A DNA stretch of 64,000 bases from Profftia sp020342455 (GTDB lineage Bacteria > Pseudomonadota > Gammaproteobacteria > Enterobacterales > Enterobacteriaceae). Both the position numbers and the translations under genes were made by a program. Positions 31,927 to 42,274 of the stretch are shown in pieces (within the stretch, counting starts at the first letter, position 1; every line of letters starts with the position of its first letter). The stretch lies in NCBI RefSeq assembly GCF_020342455.1, contig NZ_CP080506.1:682001-746000 (forward strand), read 5' to 3'. The notes under the pieces are model-generated. The model did not search any database. It was given only the letters and a program-made list of their open reading frames with translations, and had not been told where the DNA came from.

Positions 31927-33838
31927 TTATTTTGCAATGCTTCCATGTTGCAATTTTAAATAAGCTATATCTTTAGAGCTTGTATTATAAAAAATAGTTT
32001 TCAGTAGGGTTCTTAACTCACATATAGTATTATCAAGGAGAAAATTTAATCTCTAATAATCAGATAAATTTAATACATTACTTATGTATTATCTATATTA
32101 ATAATTATTGAGGTTAACACCATAACTTTTTAGTATAAATAATTTTGAATTAGTATGTATTAAATAAATACAATCAGATCTAATGATCTATTATATTTTA
32201 TATTCTCTTTTATTAAAAATTAACTCTTTCTATAAAAAATGTACTATTTTATTAAATAGTTGAATTATTCAAGTACTACCAGTAAATTGCTATTCAATAT
32301 TATTAAAAATAATATATTTTAATTTTTATATTATATAAAAATATCTGGGACATTAATTAATAATTAAAATAAATTTAATAGTAATAGATTTACTCTATAA
32401 TACTTATTATAAAAAATATTTTTATACCTAGTATATATACTATAATTGTTTAATAGTATTCCCTGTATTATTTATTATAATTTGATAATAGAAATACATA
32501 AATTATATATTAATATATAATAATTAACTATTACTTAAATTATTTTTATAATGGATAAAAAAGATAAATAATTTTCTTATTATCATTAAAAAATATCATT
32601 AAATATTTTTTATGATCTTTATCTAAAGAAACTTTAAAAAAAGTTTACGATAAATTATTGAATATATCTAAAGAATAGTTTTATAAAGGTGTATATTAAT
32701 AATTACTTGGTTAGATATATAATATTTTTATTAATTATTTTGAAAGAATATAAAAATAGCATTTAATTTATAATATTATTTTGTGATCTATTACTGAATT
32801 ATCAATACTTCTGTAAAGATTCATATTAATTAATATACTAATACAGAAAAACTTATTTTTATTAAAATATTTACTAATTCATTCTATTAATTAGTAAATA
32901 AAAATATTTTAGATATATTATTAAACAGAAAAGCATAGTTTAGTAAATACTAAATAAGTTTATTATTAGTTTTATGAAATTAAAAAATTGAGTATATGTT
33001 ATATATCTTGAAAACTACAAGAAATTTATGATTATTTATGGATTATTAAATCTATACAATTATACATACAATGTATTTTGTTTAATATTTTTATTATAAA
33101 AAGTACTATTTAATATAATTAAAATATCTATTATATGTATTTAAAAATATTTATATAGCATTTTATACTCACTAATAATCAATAATATAATGAAATCTTA
33201 AAACTTACAAGAATATTCTATACTTTCAATTAAAATAATACAAATATCTAACCTTATATAGTTAATAAATTTAATGTTTAATATTGATAGTAGTAATTTT
33301 ATATAAAACTATCTTAATATATCTTTAGTATATAATAATAATGTTACATAATATAATACTAAATTATTTTTAGCAAAATAATATTTATTTTAATACTGTA
33401 ATTAATTATCTGTAGTGATAAAGTTATTTAATTTATTAAACATAATTAACGATTACTCTAATAATTACTTACAACTTAATAATTACTCATAGTTTAGTAT
33501 ACTTCATAAGTATGCAATAAATGCACTATAATAATGCATCTCTTTTAATGTAGATTAAAATAATTATCTTTATTAAGAGATTAACATATTACACTATAAT
33601 ATATACGCAAAAAATACAAATTTTACTTATAATTTTATAAATTATAGAATTTAATATTATTATATTATAAGATGTATACTTCTATTTAAAAAATTAACAA
33701 TAGTACACATAAAAGTAGCTATGTTTTAAGTAATTCTAAAAACACTCAATATAATATTTGCTAAACTTGATTTTTTACTAAAAAACAATCTTTGTATTAT
33801 CTAAACATCTTTTATATAAGGTTATCTCGTAATTAATA

Positions 33839-33859
33839 ATTTTAGTTTTTAACTAAAAT
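33839..33859. repeat. Perfect inverted repeat, 9-bp arms, 3-nt spacer TTT
   Basis: ATTTTAGTT at 33839-33847 and AACTAAAAT at 33851-33859, in non-coding DNA downstream of degQ. Confidence 0.75.
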
Positions 33860-33925
33860 GTTAATTATATTTATTATTATCTTAGTTATATTTATTAATA
33901 TCCAAATGGTCATTTTTTTTGAGAA

Positions 33926-33973
33926 ACTTGTAAAATTGGGAGTAGCGCGTAATATATACCAAATTTTACAAGT
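33926..33973 (-). terminator. Hairpin downstream of degQ, probable terminator
   Basis: ACTTGTAAAATT at 33926-33937 pairs exactly with AATTTTACAAGT at 33962-33973, and the adjoining GG (33938-33939) and CC (33959-33960) extend the stem. The loop of about 19 nt contains the G/C-rich GTAGCGCG. It begins 32 bp after the degQ stop codon, the usual place for a terminator, but the T-tract is poor. Confidence 0.5.
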
Positions 33974-34005
33974 GTTTGTTTAAAATTATTTTCATAAAAA
34001 ATATA

Positions 34006-35343
34006 TTAGCGTATAAGTAAATATAGATTTGTCCCGTTACGTAACATATGTAGAGCTATAACTGGAGGATTAGTTGCCAAAGCTTTACGTAATGATGCGA
34101 TATTATGGATACGTTCGCTATTTACACCAATGATTAGATCACCTTTATGTATACCCATTTTAGCGGCAATAGAACCTTTTGCAACATCATCAATATGAAT
34201 TCCTGGAGTGCCCTTTAGATCACTATCACTGAGTGTTGCTCCTTGGAGGGCGGGGCATATATTTTCCGCTTGAGTAGTAGTTAAACCACTATCACCCAAA
34301 GTAACAGGAACTGTTAATGGTTTACCATTACGTAATATACCAAGTTTTAGAACGGTACCTGGTGCTGCAGAACCAATTTTAGCGCGTAATTCAGCAAAAC
34401 TACTCAGTTGGTGACCATCTAAGGATATTATTACATCACCTGCCTTAATTCTTGCTTTAGCTGCAGCTGAATGAGGTAAAACTTCATTAACAAAAGCCCC
34501 ACGCTGGGCATCTAATTTAAATGCTTGTGCGAGATCAGCTGTCATTTCTCGACCACGAATACCTAAAACACCACGTTTAAACTCACCATACTTAATTAAT
34601 TGAGCACTAAGACTTTGAGCCATATTACTAGGAATTGCAAAACCAATACCAATATTACCACCCCCAGGTGCTAATATTGCGGTATTAATACCTATGAGTT
34701 CGCCTTGCAAATTAATTAATGCTCCGCCAGAATTACCACGATTAATAGCAGCATCAGTTTGAATAAAGTTTTCTAAGCCTTCAAGATTTAAACCGCTGCG
34801 TCCTAATGCAGAGATAATACCAGATGTAGCAGTTTGACCAATACCAAAAGGATTACCTACAGCAACGGCAAAATCACCTACTCTAAGTTTATCTGAGTCA
34901 GCAATTTTTATTGCAATTAAATTTTTAGCTCCTATCAATTGGATAAGAGCAATATCAGATTGCTCATCTCGACCGATAAGCTTAGTCGCATACTCACGTC
35001 CATTATTCAATTGTACTTTTATAGTAGTAGCATCACTTATTACGTGATTATTAGTTAGTACATAACCTTTTGTGGCATCAATAATAACACCGGATCCTAA
35101 TCCTTCAAACTGGCGTTCTACCCCCCTGGATATTCTAGTATTCTGCATTCCTTCAACATGGACACTCACTACTGCTGGTAATACTTTATCCAACATTGGA
35201 GCTAAACTGGGAACGCTTTGTACAGCAATTATCGGCGGTAATGCTGCATTGACTATTGGTGTAGAAAATATTGTTAAACCCATACTCAAAATATATACAC
35301 TATGCAAAAAAAAATTTTTATTCGTCATTAAATTAGTTCTCAT
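34006..35343 (-). CDS. degQ: DegQ, periplasmic HtrA-family serine protease
   Basis: Periplasmic protease-chaperone for misfolded envelope proteins. About 445 aa. Signal peptide ending near PIVNA, protease domain with catalytic triad His (VLTNNHVIS), Asp (DEQSDIALIQ) and Ser (AINRGNSGGALIN), then two PDZ domains (GAFVNEVLPHSAAAKARIKA; GIHIDDVAKGSIAAKMGIHK). It is DegQ rather than DegP because zapG lies immediately upstream, as yhcB-degQ in enterics, and the sequence follows DegQ throughout. The LA loop, which regulates the active site, is cut from about 30 residues to about 10 (VEGMQNTRISRGVERQFEG). I use the ATG at 35341-35343; a TTG at 35352 and an ATG at 35328 are alternatives. degS does not follow. 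Confidence 0.93.
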   Translation of the reverse strand: MRTNLMTNKNFFLHSVYILSMGLTIFSTPIVNAALPPIIAVQSVPSLAPMLDKVLPAVVSVHVEGMQNTRISRGVERQFEGLGSGVIIDATKGYVLTNNHVISDATTIKVQLNNGREYATKLIGRDEQSDIALIQLIGAKNLIAIKIADSDKLRVGDFAVAVGNPFGIGQTATSGIISALGRSGLNLEGLENFIQTDAAINRGNSGGALINLQGELIGINTAILAPGGGNIGIGFAIPSNMAQSLSAQLIKYGEFKRGVLGIRGREMTADLAQAFKLDAQRGAFVNEVLPHSAAAKARIKAGDVIISLDGHQLSSFAELRAKIGSAAPGTVLKLGILRNGKPLTVPVTLGDSGLTTTQAENICPALQGATLSDSDLKGTPGIHIDDVAKGSIAAKMGIHKGDLIIGVNSERIHNIASLRKALATNPPVIALHMLRNGTNLYLLIR

Positions 35344-35504
35344 TTCTTTCAAAAAGATGCAATGTATCTTAGTAATAAGCTTCTGCTATTGCTACTTAAG
35401 AACAGGTATAGCGTACTACATACTTATTCTTACAATGTGATAGATTGATATTCCAGCAGGTTAATAAAAGAATTACTGCTAGTAAATAAATAACATATAA
35501 CAAT

Positions 35505-35900
35505 TTATTTATTGCTATGCTCAGCTTGTAAGATTCCGGAAGATCCTTCAGAATAATCTCGAGGAGGAAATTCTATAGGTAACTGATCGTTCTCAATTGA
35601 ATTTAACCTATACCTAAATGGATTATTTTGTTGGGGTGTACCAGGTAGAAGGTTTTTTGAACTTGTCATCATATGATCATAAATTTGACGATAATTATTA
35701 TTCATATTTTCTAGTAGTTCAGCGCTATGGGCAAAATGCCCTACTAACTCTTGACGATATTGTGCTAATTCATTTTTGCTTTTTTCCAGTTCATTTTTTA
35801 ACATCTGTTGATGATAAGGTTTTGGGTTGCTAAAATGCATTAATATAACACCAATCAAAATACCAAAAACTAAACCAATAAGTATATACTCCCAAGTCAT
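35505..35900 (-). CDS. zapG: ZapG (YhcB), inner-membrane cell-division/envelope protein
   Basis: DUF1043 protein with one N-terminal membrane helix (TWEYILIGLVFGILIGVILM) and a cytosolic coiled coil; in enterics it links division and cell elongation to envelope synthesis. 131 aa against 132. Matching blocks: LEKSKNELAQYRQELVGHFAHSAELL (given by its ends), NNNYRQIYDHMMTSSKNLLP, NPFRYRLN, and the C-terminal PPRDYSEGSSGIL. Start ATG at 35898-35900. Upstream of degQ by about 160 bp, the enteric order. Confidence 0.94.
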   Translation of the reverse strand: MTWEYILIGLVFGILIGVILMHFSNPKPYHQQMLKNELEKSKNELAQYRQELVGHFAHSAELLENMNNNYRQIYDHMMTSSKNLLPGTPQQNNPFRYRLNSIENDQLPIEFPPRDYSEGSSGILQAEHSNK

Positions 35901-37116
35901 AATTACTCCTATAATTATATATAATTATTATTGTATATATAAAATATTTTATTTATTAACCTATGTTATTTATAGATAATATTACCACGTGCAAACACAC
36001 TATAATCGTTAATTTTAATAAACTAAAATTATTCATGTGTATTGTATTGTATTAAGTTAAATTAATATTTAAATAAGATATCTTACTACTTGTTCATTTA
36101 AGTTACTTAAGGATCAGTAGCGATAACAAAATAAAAAAACTATCAGATAATATGAGCCTAATAAGTAATTTGATTTCTCGTGTATAAATAATATAAAGAT
36201 TAATCTCCTAGTAATAGGTTTTAAAAAACCTACAAATTTTTTATATTGTGTTTAAGTCAGTAAACTAAGGAGGGAATTTATTATTTATCAATATATAAAT
36301 ATTCCCCAAAAATAATTAATAGAATTAAAATATAACAACTTACAATTTTAGCTTAAAAATTTTGTAGAAAATAACATAAAGTATCAATACTATATTTTTT
36401 TTCAAAAATCTAATTATATAGATGATTTCATCTAATAGTACTAAATAATATAGATAAAAATTATTTATATAAATTTAACTTTAGTAAAACCTCTCACTTT
36501 AGGTATTAAATAGTAATACATATAAAATACATAATATTTTCTACAAAATACTAAAATTTTTTATAAAAAATTCATTGTATAAAAAACCTATTAAAAATAT
36601 TCAAACATAGAATAATAATTCTATTCTAAATGAAATACTATTCAATATAAAGATGAATACTAATAAATTACTATTTTAAAGGATATAAATGCAGTATTTT
36701 TACTATATATCATTAAATATTAAAAAATACATTTGCAACTGTATTTATCAAAATGATATAAGATCTTATCTTATCTTATCTTATCTTATCTTATCTTATG
36801 TAAGATATCTATAATATAGTGATTTATTATAATCACCTAACAAGGTATAAGTTATATAAAATATATATATATTCTATGTTAGAAAATTCTTAAAATATAT
36901 TATTATTTTAAATAAAATAGTCTTAAATAATAGTTAAAAGTAATACAGTATAATCCTGCAATATTAAAATTAAGACTGTACTTTGTAAAATATATTATAA
37001 GATATTTTACTCAATTTATAAAAAAATAAATTAAACACTTGAGATATAAGTTTTTATATATATTATATAATATGCTTATTATTATTTTAAATATAAGATT
37101 ATATCTTAAAAAAAAC
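35901..37116. other. Gap between zapG and tRNA-Val with a pentamer array
   Basis: No gene remnant; rplM-rpsI and zapE, neighbours of zapG in enterics, are absent. Contains a hairpin TAGGTTTT/AAAACCTA at 36215-36232 followed by TTTTTT, a bulged stem GGGAAT/ATTCCC at 36272-36306, the CTTAT array at 36765-36799, and 9-bp arms near 36962-36989. Confidence 0.55.
36765..36799. repeat. Pentanucleotide array CTTAT x7
   Basis: Seven exact copies of CTTAT. On the left the array is preceded by ATAAGAT and on the right followed by gTAAGAT, both inverted copies of the unit, so each end can fold back on the array. About 370 bp upstream of tRNA-Val and non-coding. Confidence 0.9.
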
Positions 37117-37145
37117 TTGACTATCACTAAATAATTAATTATGGT
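37117..37145 (+). promoter_or_regulatory. Sigma-70 promoter of tRNA-Val
   Basis: TTGACT at 37117-37122, 17-bp spacer, TATGGT at 37140-37145, ending 20 bp before the tRNA. The near-consensus -35 and exact spacing make it convincing. Confidence 0.7.
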
Positions 37146-37165
37146 AATTTACTTACCAAGCAAGA

Positions 37166-37241
37166 GGGTGATTAGCTCAGCTGGGAGAGCACCTCCCTTA
37201 CAAGGAGGGGGTCGGCGGTTCGATACCGTCATCACCCACCA
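37166..37241 (+). tRNA. tRNA-Val (anticodon TAC)
   Basis: Cloverleaf GGGTGATTAGCTCAGCTGG ... ATCACCCACCA, 76 nt with CCA encoded. Anticodon loop CTTACAA gives TAC. Differs from the E. coli molecule only in the T-loop (GATA for GATC). A single copy here, whereas enterics carry clusters near gltX. Confidence 0.97.
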
Positions 37242-37949
37242 AGTTCAATAACTATTAATATATTTAAATTTTTATAATGCAATACTAAAGTAAAACAAAT
37301 AAAAAAACCATAGAGTTAAATTATTGTATTATATGTGATTATATTTTTATAAATTAATTAAATAACTCCATCTTAAAAGTAACTATTCCATCAAAAGTAA
37401 TTATACTTACATATCTATGATATTCTAAAAGATAAGCTTAATTTATATATAGAATAAATAAGACTTTAATGAGTATTTATAAAATTTTTTATTTGTAATA
37501 AAATTTATCTGCATACTAATTTTTTATATCTTTTAGTATCATTAAAAAACTATAAAGAAGTATTTAAATACTTTGTAAAAAGTACTCCATAAGTAATATC
37601 ATAATTATTAAATATTTGATATATCTTTAATATTTTAATTAATTACTAAAATAAAATAAAATAATTATACAATTTTTAATTGCTCTATAAAGAGATGATT
37701 ACTAATATAGTTACAGACCACTAAAAATAATCACTTAAATAAATGTTTTTTTAACTATATTTTTAAGAATAATATTGTAATTATCTTGATAATTAGATCA
37801 TTTACTAATCTTTTTATAATACATAAAAGGTTATACCTTGGAGTACATATATTCATATAAGAAATTATAATTATAGTATTGAAAATGGGCTAATATTAGC
37901 TTTATAAAATTAAGCATCTAATAAATACCTTAGAATATTAATATTACTA
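37242..37949. other. Gap after tRNA-Val
   Basis: AT-rich, no gene recognised. A 16-bp palindrome AAGTATTTAAATACTT lies at 37558-37573. The stretch 37860-37949 may be further htpG remnant but is unreadable. Confidence 0.45.
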
Positions 37950-38130
37950 TAATTTTTATACTTGATTGCTTGAGATAGTATATATCTTACTGAATTAGAG
38001 TTTAAATAATTCCGTAAAAAACGTAAATACAGAGTAATTTTACCTTTTCTATAAATTTTAAAAAATATTTCATGTTTATATACTTAATTAATTTCGGCAA
38101 ATTGAGTGTATGTAGCACCCGATAGACGAG
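37950..38130 (-). pseudogene. htpG: Probable htpG remnant (Hsp90 chaperone)
   Basis: On the minus strand GATYTQFAEI (near 38100) followed after a short broken stretch by GKITLYLRF...NYLN...SVRYILSQ (38044 to about 37960) parallels the HtpG segment EGEYTVADI...GTEITLHLR...FLDD..RVRSIISK, with the same spacing. The rest of the gene is not readable. Position supports the call: htpG follows dnaX, ybaB and recR on the same strand in enterics, and dnaX is immediately upstream here. The match is short, so other explanations remain open. Confidence 0.5.
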
Positions 38131-38573
38131 TATTCTACTGAATATACTACTACTGGGATAATTTTATATATATTAGGTAATTTATTGTTGCTATAATTCT
38201 TAAGAATTTTTTATAATATTCATCTTCTTAAGATTAATATTTAATATTTTCATTCTGAAATAATTAATAATTAATGTCTTTTTTCAAAACTTTAGTTTTA
38301 TCCATTGCAACCTTATTAGTAAATTTATTAGTAACTTTAAATGAATTTTACTAATATATTTTCAAGTATCTTACTCCTAGTATATAAAATTTTAAGTAGT
38401 ATTTACATCAGATAAATTATATTTTGTTTTTTAGTGAGTAAACATAGTGTCTTTAAACTAAACTTTATTGTTGGAAAAAGTGCTATATTATTAGTTGAAT
38501 TAGTTTTTATTTTACAGTACGTATAATTATTGATAGATTAATTTTATAGCAAAATATTAAGTAAGACTCTTTG
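38131..38573. other. Gap downstream of dnaX
   Basis: This is where the tau-specific end of dnaX, ybaB and recR would lie. I find no readable tau domain. A 14-bp palindrome AATTCTTAAGAATT followed by a run of T lies near 38196-38213. Confidence 0.5.
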
Positions 38574-39692
38574 TTAAGATGTAGATACAGGTTCATTAAT
38601 TAATACATTTGGATGAAAAGCCAAAGCACGTAGGAGAGTCATCTCTATACCCATTCGACGATCTGGAAAATAATAAAGATCTTTACGACCAGTTAGCAAG
38701 ATCTGATAAAATAGTTGTAAATCTGAAGGTGATAAAGTATTTGTTATTGCTCGCAACCTATGCTCAATAGAAGCATAGTAATTGTCTAAATTATTAGGTA
38801 ATAACTGTAATATTGCAATACGGTGTAAAAGAGTAAGTATTTCAATAAGAAGATTTTCCCAATCTACCCCTAATAAAGCTATTTGTTCAATTAAATTCAT
38901 TACTTTTTCGCTATCTGCTTCTATGAGAGCTTCAATAATAGATAAAGATTGATTATTATCTAATATACCAAGCATCTGAGAAACATGTTCTATAGTTATC
39001 TGATGTAATTCCATAGCAATTGCTTGATCTGTTAAACTTAAAGCATCTCGCATACTACCTTCAGCAGCTCGTGCTAACAGATGCAACGCATGAGAATCTG
39101 CTGTTAATCCTTCAGCTATAACGATACTTTCTAACTTATTACGAATTTCCTCGACACCTAATGATTTCAGGTGGAATTGTAAACACCGAGATAAGATGGT
39201 AATCGGTAATTTTAATGGTTCTGTGGTAGCTAATAGAAATTTAACATGCGGAAAAGGTTCTTCTAGTGTTTTTAACAACGCATTAAAGCTATGCCGGGAA
39301 AGCATATGTACTTCATCAATTAAGTAAACTTTAAAACGCCCACGCACTGGCGTGTACTGCATATGGTATAATAGCTCACGAGTATCTTCAACTCTAGTAC
39401 GTGATGCTGCATCGATCTCTAAAAGATCAATAAACCGTCCCTGTTCAATTTCTTGACAGTTATCACAGATACCACATGGTGTAGCACTAATCCCTATTTT
39501 ACAATTCAATCCTTTAGCGAAAATACGTGCAATACTAGTTTTACCTACACCGCGTGTACCAGAAAATAAATATGCATGATGAATGCGTGCGTAAGAAAGA
39601 GAATTTTCTAACGCAACAATAATATGTTTCTGACCTAAAACATCAGAAAATTTTTGTGGACGCCACTTACGGGCAAGAACTTGATAACTCAT
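38574..39692 (-). CDS. dnaX: DnaX, DNA polymerase III clamp-loader subunit (gamma length only)
   Basis: AAA+ ATPase of the clamp loader. 372 aa, whereas E. coli makes tau (643 aa) and a frameshifted gamma (431 aa). Domain I has Walker A SGTRGVGKTSIA, zinc cysteines in CKIGISATPCGICDNCQE, Walker B LIDEVHML, sensor 1 LLATTEP and arginine-finger region SRCLQFHLK; domain II has SMRDALSLTDQAI; domain III ends near the stop. Domains IV and V of tau, which bind helicase and polymerase alpha, are missing, and no A-rich slippery site is seen at the end. Similar short DnaX proteins are known from other reduced symbionts such as Buchnera. Start ATG at 39690-39692 gives MSYQVLARKWRPQ. Confidence 0.95.
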   Translation of the reverse strand: MSYQVLARKWRPQKFSDVLGQKHIIVALENSLSYARIHHAYLFSGTRGVGKTSIARIFAKGLNCKIGISATPCGICDNCQEIEQGRFIDLLEIDAASRTRVEDTRELLYHMQYTPVRGRFKVYLIDEVHMLSRHSFNALLKTLEEPFPHVKFLLATTEPLKLPITILSRCLQFHLKSLGVEEIRNKLESIVIAEGLTADSHALHLLARAAEGSMRDALSLTDQAIAMELHQITIEHVSQMLGILDNNQSLSIIEALIEADSEKVMNLIEQIALLGVDWENLLIEILTLLHRIAILQLLPNNLDNYYASIEHRLRAITNTLSPSDLQLFYQILLTGRKDLYYFPDRRMGIEMTLLRALAFHPNVLINEPVSTS

Positions 39693-40867
39693 TAATAATA
39701 ATTAATATATAAAGAATAATTTTATTAAGTAAAATAAATAATATAATTTTATACAAAATAATGCATTAAACTAATTATAATATATTATTTTGTATAAGTA
39801 AAATTTTATCAATACAAAATATAATAATTAATTAATCCAACTCTAAATATTGATCGTATTATATTTTTCAATACTAATATATTTTGCAATGATAATACAT
39901 AATCTTAATGTTAATTTTTTATATTCTTCATTACACTAAATTTTATATTAAATAATAATAGATCAGATCTATATTGATTTAGAATAACACTCAGTTAAAA
40001 ATAATATTTTGTATTTTTATGGTTTTTAAATTATTTTGTAAGATTAATTTAATATTCTCCCTATAATTACTTTAGGGATATTATCCTAATAATTCAGTAA
40101 AATTTTGAGTAATAAATACTAGTTTTAATCAGTCTCATAAAATAGAGAAAAATTTTTAATATGTCATAATAAATTATGTAGTGATAAAGAATTTGATTGT
40201 ATCAAATATTCTTACCTATCGACTAACGTAGTTCTATAGTCTTTATTATTACTATAAATACTAGATCGAATACATATAAATATGTCAATCTTTCTATTGA
40301 GCATATAAAATTATTACATCCATTATTTTAATATAAATGAAATTCTACTTACATAGAGTATTAGAACAATAAAATTAATAAATTATTTATGAAATATTAA
40401 ATAAAAATCTATATAATATAAAATATATAGTATTAATTATGATTAATAATTAGAACCTAAATTGATTTTTTATAATTACGTAAAATATTTCTTGCTATTA
40501 GAATATTTCCTTTAAATACACATAGAGTATAAGTGTAATAAATTTTTATTGTTAGTTACATTAGGTGTAATATCTCACTTTATATTTACATAGTAGTGAA
40601 TATATAATAATAGTTCATAAACTACATCATGTAATAGCATTATATATAAATAGTATTTATTTTAAAGAATTTACTTTATACTGAGAAATATTCTTTAATA
40701 TTTTTAAAATAAGCCTCACTTTAGGATAATATAAATCGATTATTCGAGCTAATTTTTATAAAAAATGTAGCTTTTTTATTAAAAAGTAGAATATAAACTT
40801 ACTATATACAAGTATAATAATTTATTAATCTATGATTATATCAATTTTAGTAAATGGGCTATTTTAT
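39693..40867. other. Gap between divergent dnaX and gltX
   Basis: No gene remnant. A perfect 14-bp inverted repeat with 21-nt spacer (39749-39762 and 39784-39797) lies about 60 bp upstream of dnaX and may be regulatory or chance. A bulged stem with CCCTA/TAGGG lies near 40049-40078. The two promoters must lie here. Confidence 0.5.
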
Positions 40868-42274
40868 ATGAAAATCAAAACTCGTTTTGCACCCAGCCCC
40901 ACTGGTTATCTACATTTAGGTGGTGCACGTACTGCTCTTTATTCCTGGTTATTAGCTCGTCATAATAATGGCGAATTTATTCTTCGTATTGAAGATACCG
41001 ATCTTAAGCGTTCGACAAAAGAAGCAGTTCAGGTTATTATAGATGGTATGAGGTGGCTTAATCTTGACTGGGATAAAGGACCTTATTACCAGACTGAGCG
41101 TTTTGACCGTTATAATGATATTATAAATCACATGCTAAAACAAGGTACTGCATATAAATGTTATTGCTCTAAAGAGCGTCTTGACTCATTGCGTCAAATA
41201 AGCATGGCTAAAGGTATAAAACCTAAGTATGATGGGTATTGTCGCGATAATCATTTACATCATTCTCCACATGAACCACATGTAGTACGTTTTTTAAATC
41301 CTAGGGAAGGATCGGTAATTTTTATTGATAAGATTCGTGGTTATATTGAATTTAGTAACCAAGAACTAGACGACCTTATCATTCGTCGTACTGATAGTTC
41401 TCCAACTTATAATTTTTGTGTTGTCATTGATGATTGGGATATGGAAATTACGCATGTTATCCGCGGTGAAGACCATCTTAATAATACACCACGCCAAATT
41501 AATATATTAAAAGCATTAGGAGCACCGATTCCAGAATATGCACATGTATCTATGATACTAAATAATCATGGTCAAAAATTATCTAAACGTCATGGTACTT
41601 CTGGAGTCATAGAATATCGTAATAAAGGTTATTTACCAGAAGCTATATTAAACTATATAGTGCGTATGGGTTGGTCTTATGGAGATCAAGAAATTTTTAG
41701 TATTGATGAAATGAAAAATTTTTTTACTCTTGATAACATTAGTAAATCTGCGAGTATATTAAATACTAAAAAATTACAATGGCTAAATCAATATTATATT
41801 AAACATATGTCTCCTAAATATATATCTATTCATTTAGCATGGCATATTTGTAATGCTGGTTATAATACTAATAATGGTCCAAATTTATTGGACATTATTC
41901 AGATATTAGCTGGACGTTGCAACACTCTAAAAGAAATGGCAGAACAGGCGCATTATTTTTATGAAGATTTTACTGAATTTGAAACAGAAGCAGTAAAAAA
42001 ATATCTAAGTCCAATTGCATATAAACCACTAGAAATAATAAGCGAAAAACTTGCATCAATCGTTGATTGGACTGTTAAAAATATCTCTAATGAAATTAAA
42101 AGTGCTGCAAATTATCTTAACGTTAAGATCAGTGAAGTGAGTATGCCATTGCGTGTTGCTGTAACAGGTACATCCAAGTCATCAGGCATAGATATAACCA
42201 TTTATTATATTGGTCAACAGCGTTCACTAAAACGTATTAATGCAGCCTTAGCTTTAATCACTAAACATATATAA
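40868..42274 (+). CDS. gltX: GltX, glutamyl-tRNA synthetase
   Basis: Charges tRNA-Glu. 468 aa against 471. Class I signatures: HIGH-like PSPTGYLHLGGARTALYSW at the N-terminus, then IEDTDLKRSTKEA, zinc-site CYCSKERL, TYNFCVVIDDWDMEITHVIR, and KMSKS-like KLSKRHG. C-terminal anticodon-binding part with MPLRVAVTG. An in-frame ATG at 40832 would add 12 residues, but the ATG at 40868 gives the family N-terminus MKIKTRFAPSPTG. Single isolated gene; a Gln-tRNA is present in the window, but whether GlnRS exists cannot be seen. Confidence 0.96.
   Translation: MKIKTRFAPSPTGYLHLGGARTALYSWLLARHNNGEFILRIEDTDLKRSTKEAVQVIIDGMRWLNLDWDKGPYYQTERFDRYNDIINHMLKQGTAYKCYCSKERLDSLRQISMAKGIKPKYDGYCRDNHLHHSPHEPHVVRFLNPREGSVIFIDKIRGYIEFSNQELDDLIIRRTDSSPTYNFCVVIDDWDMEITHVIRGEDHLNNTPRQINILKALGAPIPEYAHVSMILNNHGQKLSKRHGTSGVIEYRNKGYLPEAILNYIVRMGWSYGDQEIFSIDEMKNFFTLDNISKSASILNTKKLQWLNQYYIKHMSPKYISIHLAWHICNAGYNTNNGPNLLDIIQILAGRCNTLKEMAEQAHYFYEDFTEFETEAVKKYLSPIAYKPLEIISEKLASIVDWTVKNISNEIKSAANYLNVKISEVSMPLRVAVTGTSKSSGIDITIYYIGQQRSLKRINAALALITKHI

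Larger units (their letters stand above)
31927..34005. other. Gene desert between nlpD and degQ (2.1 kb)
   Basis: No readable gene remnant. Contains an 11-bp inverted repeat at 32869-32899, a 14-bp repeat with one bulge near 32587-32621, a perfect 8-bp repeat with spacer TAT at 33628-33646, a perfect 9-bp repeat with spacer TTT at 33839-33859, and the probable degQ hairpin at 33926-33973. Confidence 0.5.

Noticed and set aside
35072..35440. Open frame opposite the degQ start
   Set aside because: Antisense shadow; no ribosome site or family resemblance.
36765..36799. CRISPR or iteron interpretation of the CTTAT array
   Set aside because: Units are contiguous 5-mers without spacers; no cas genes, no replication initiator or DnaA boxes nearby.
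38400..38573. recR remnant just after dnaX
   Set aside because: A minus-strand stretch weakly recalls the RecR N-terminus (ALFPTIKFSLKTLCLL) but with only a few plausible matches; too weak to call.
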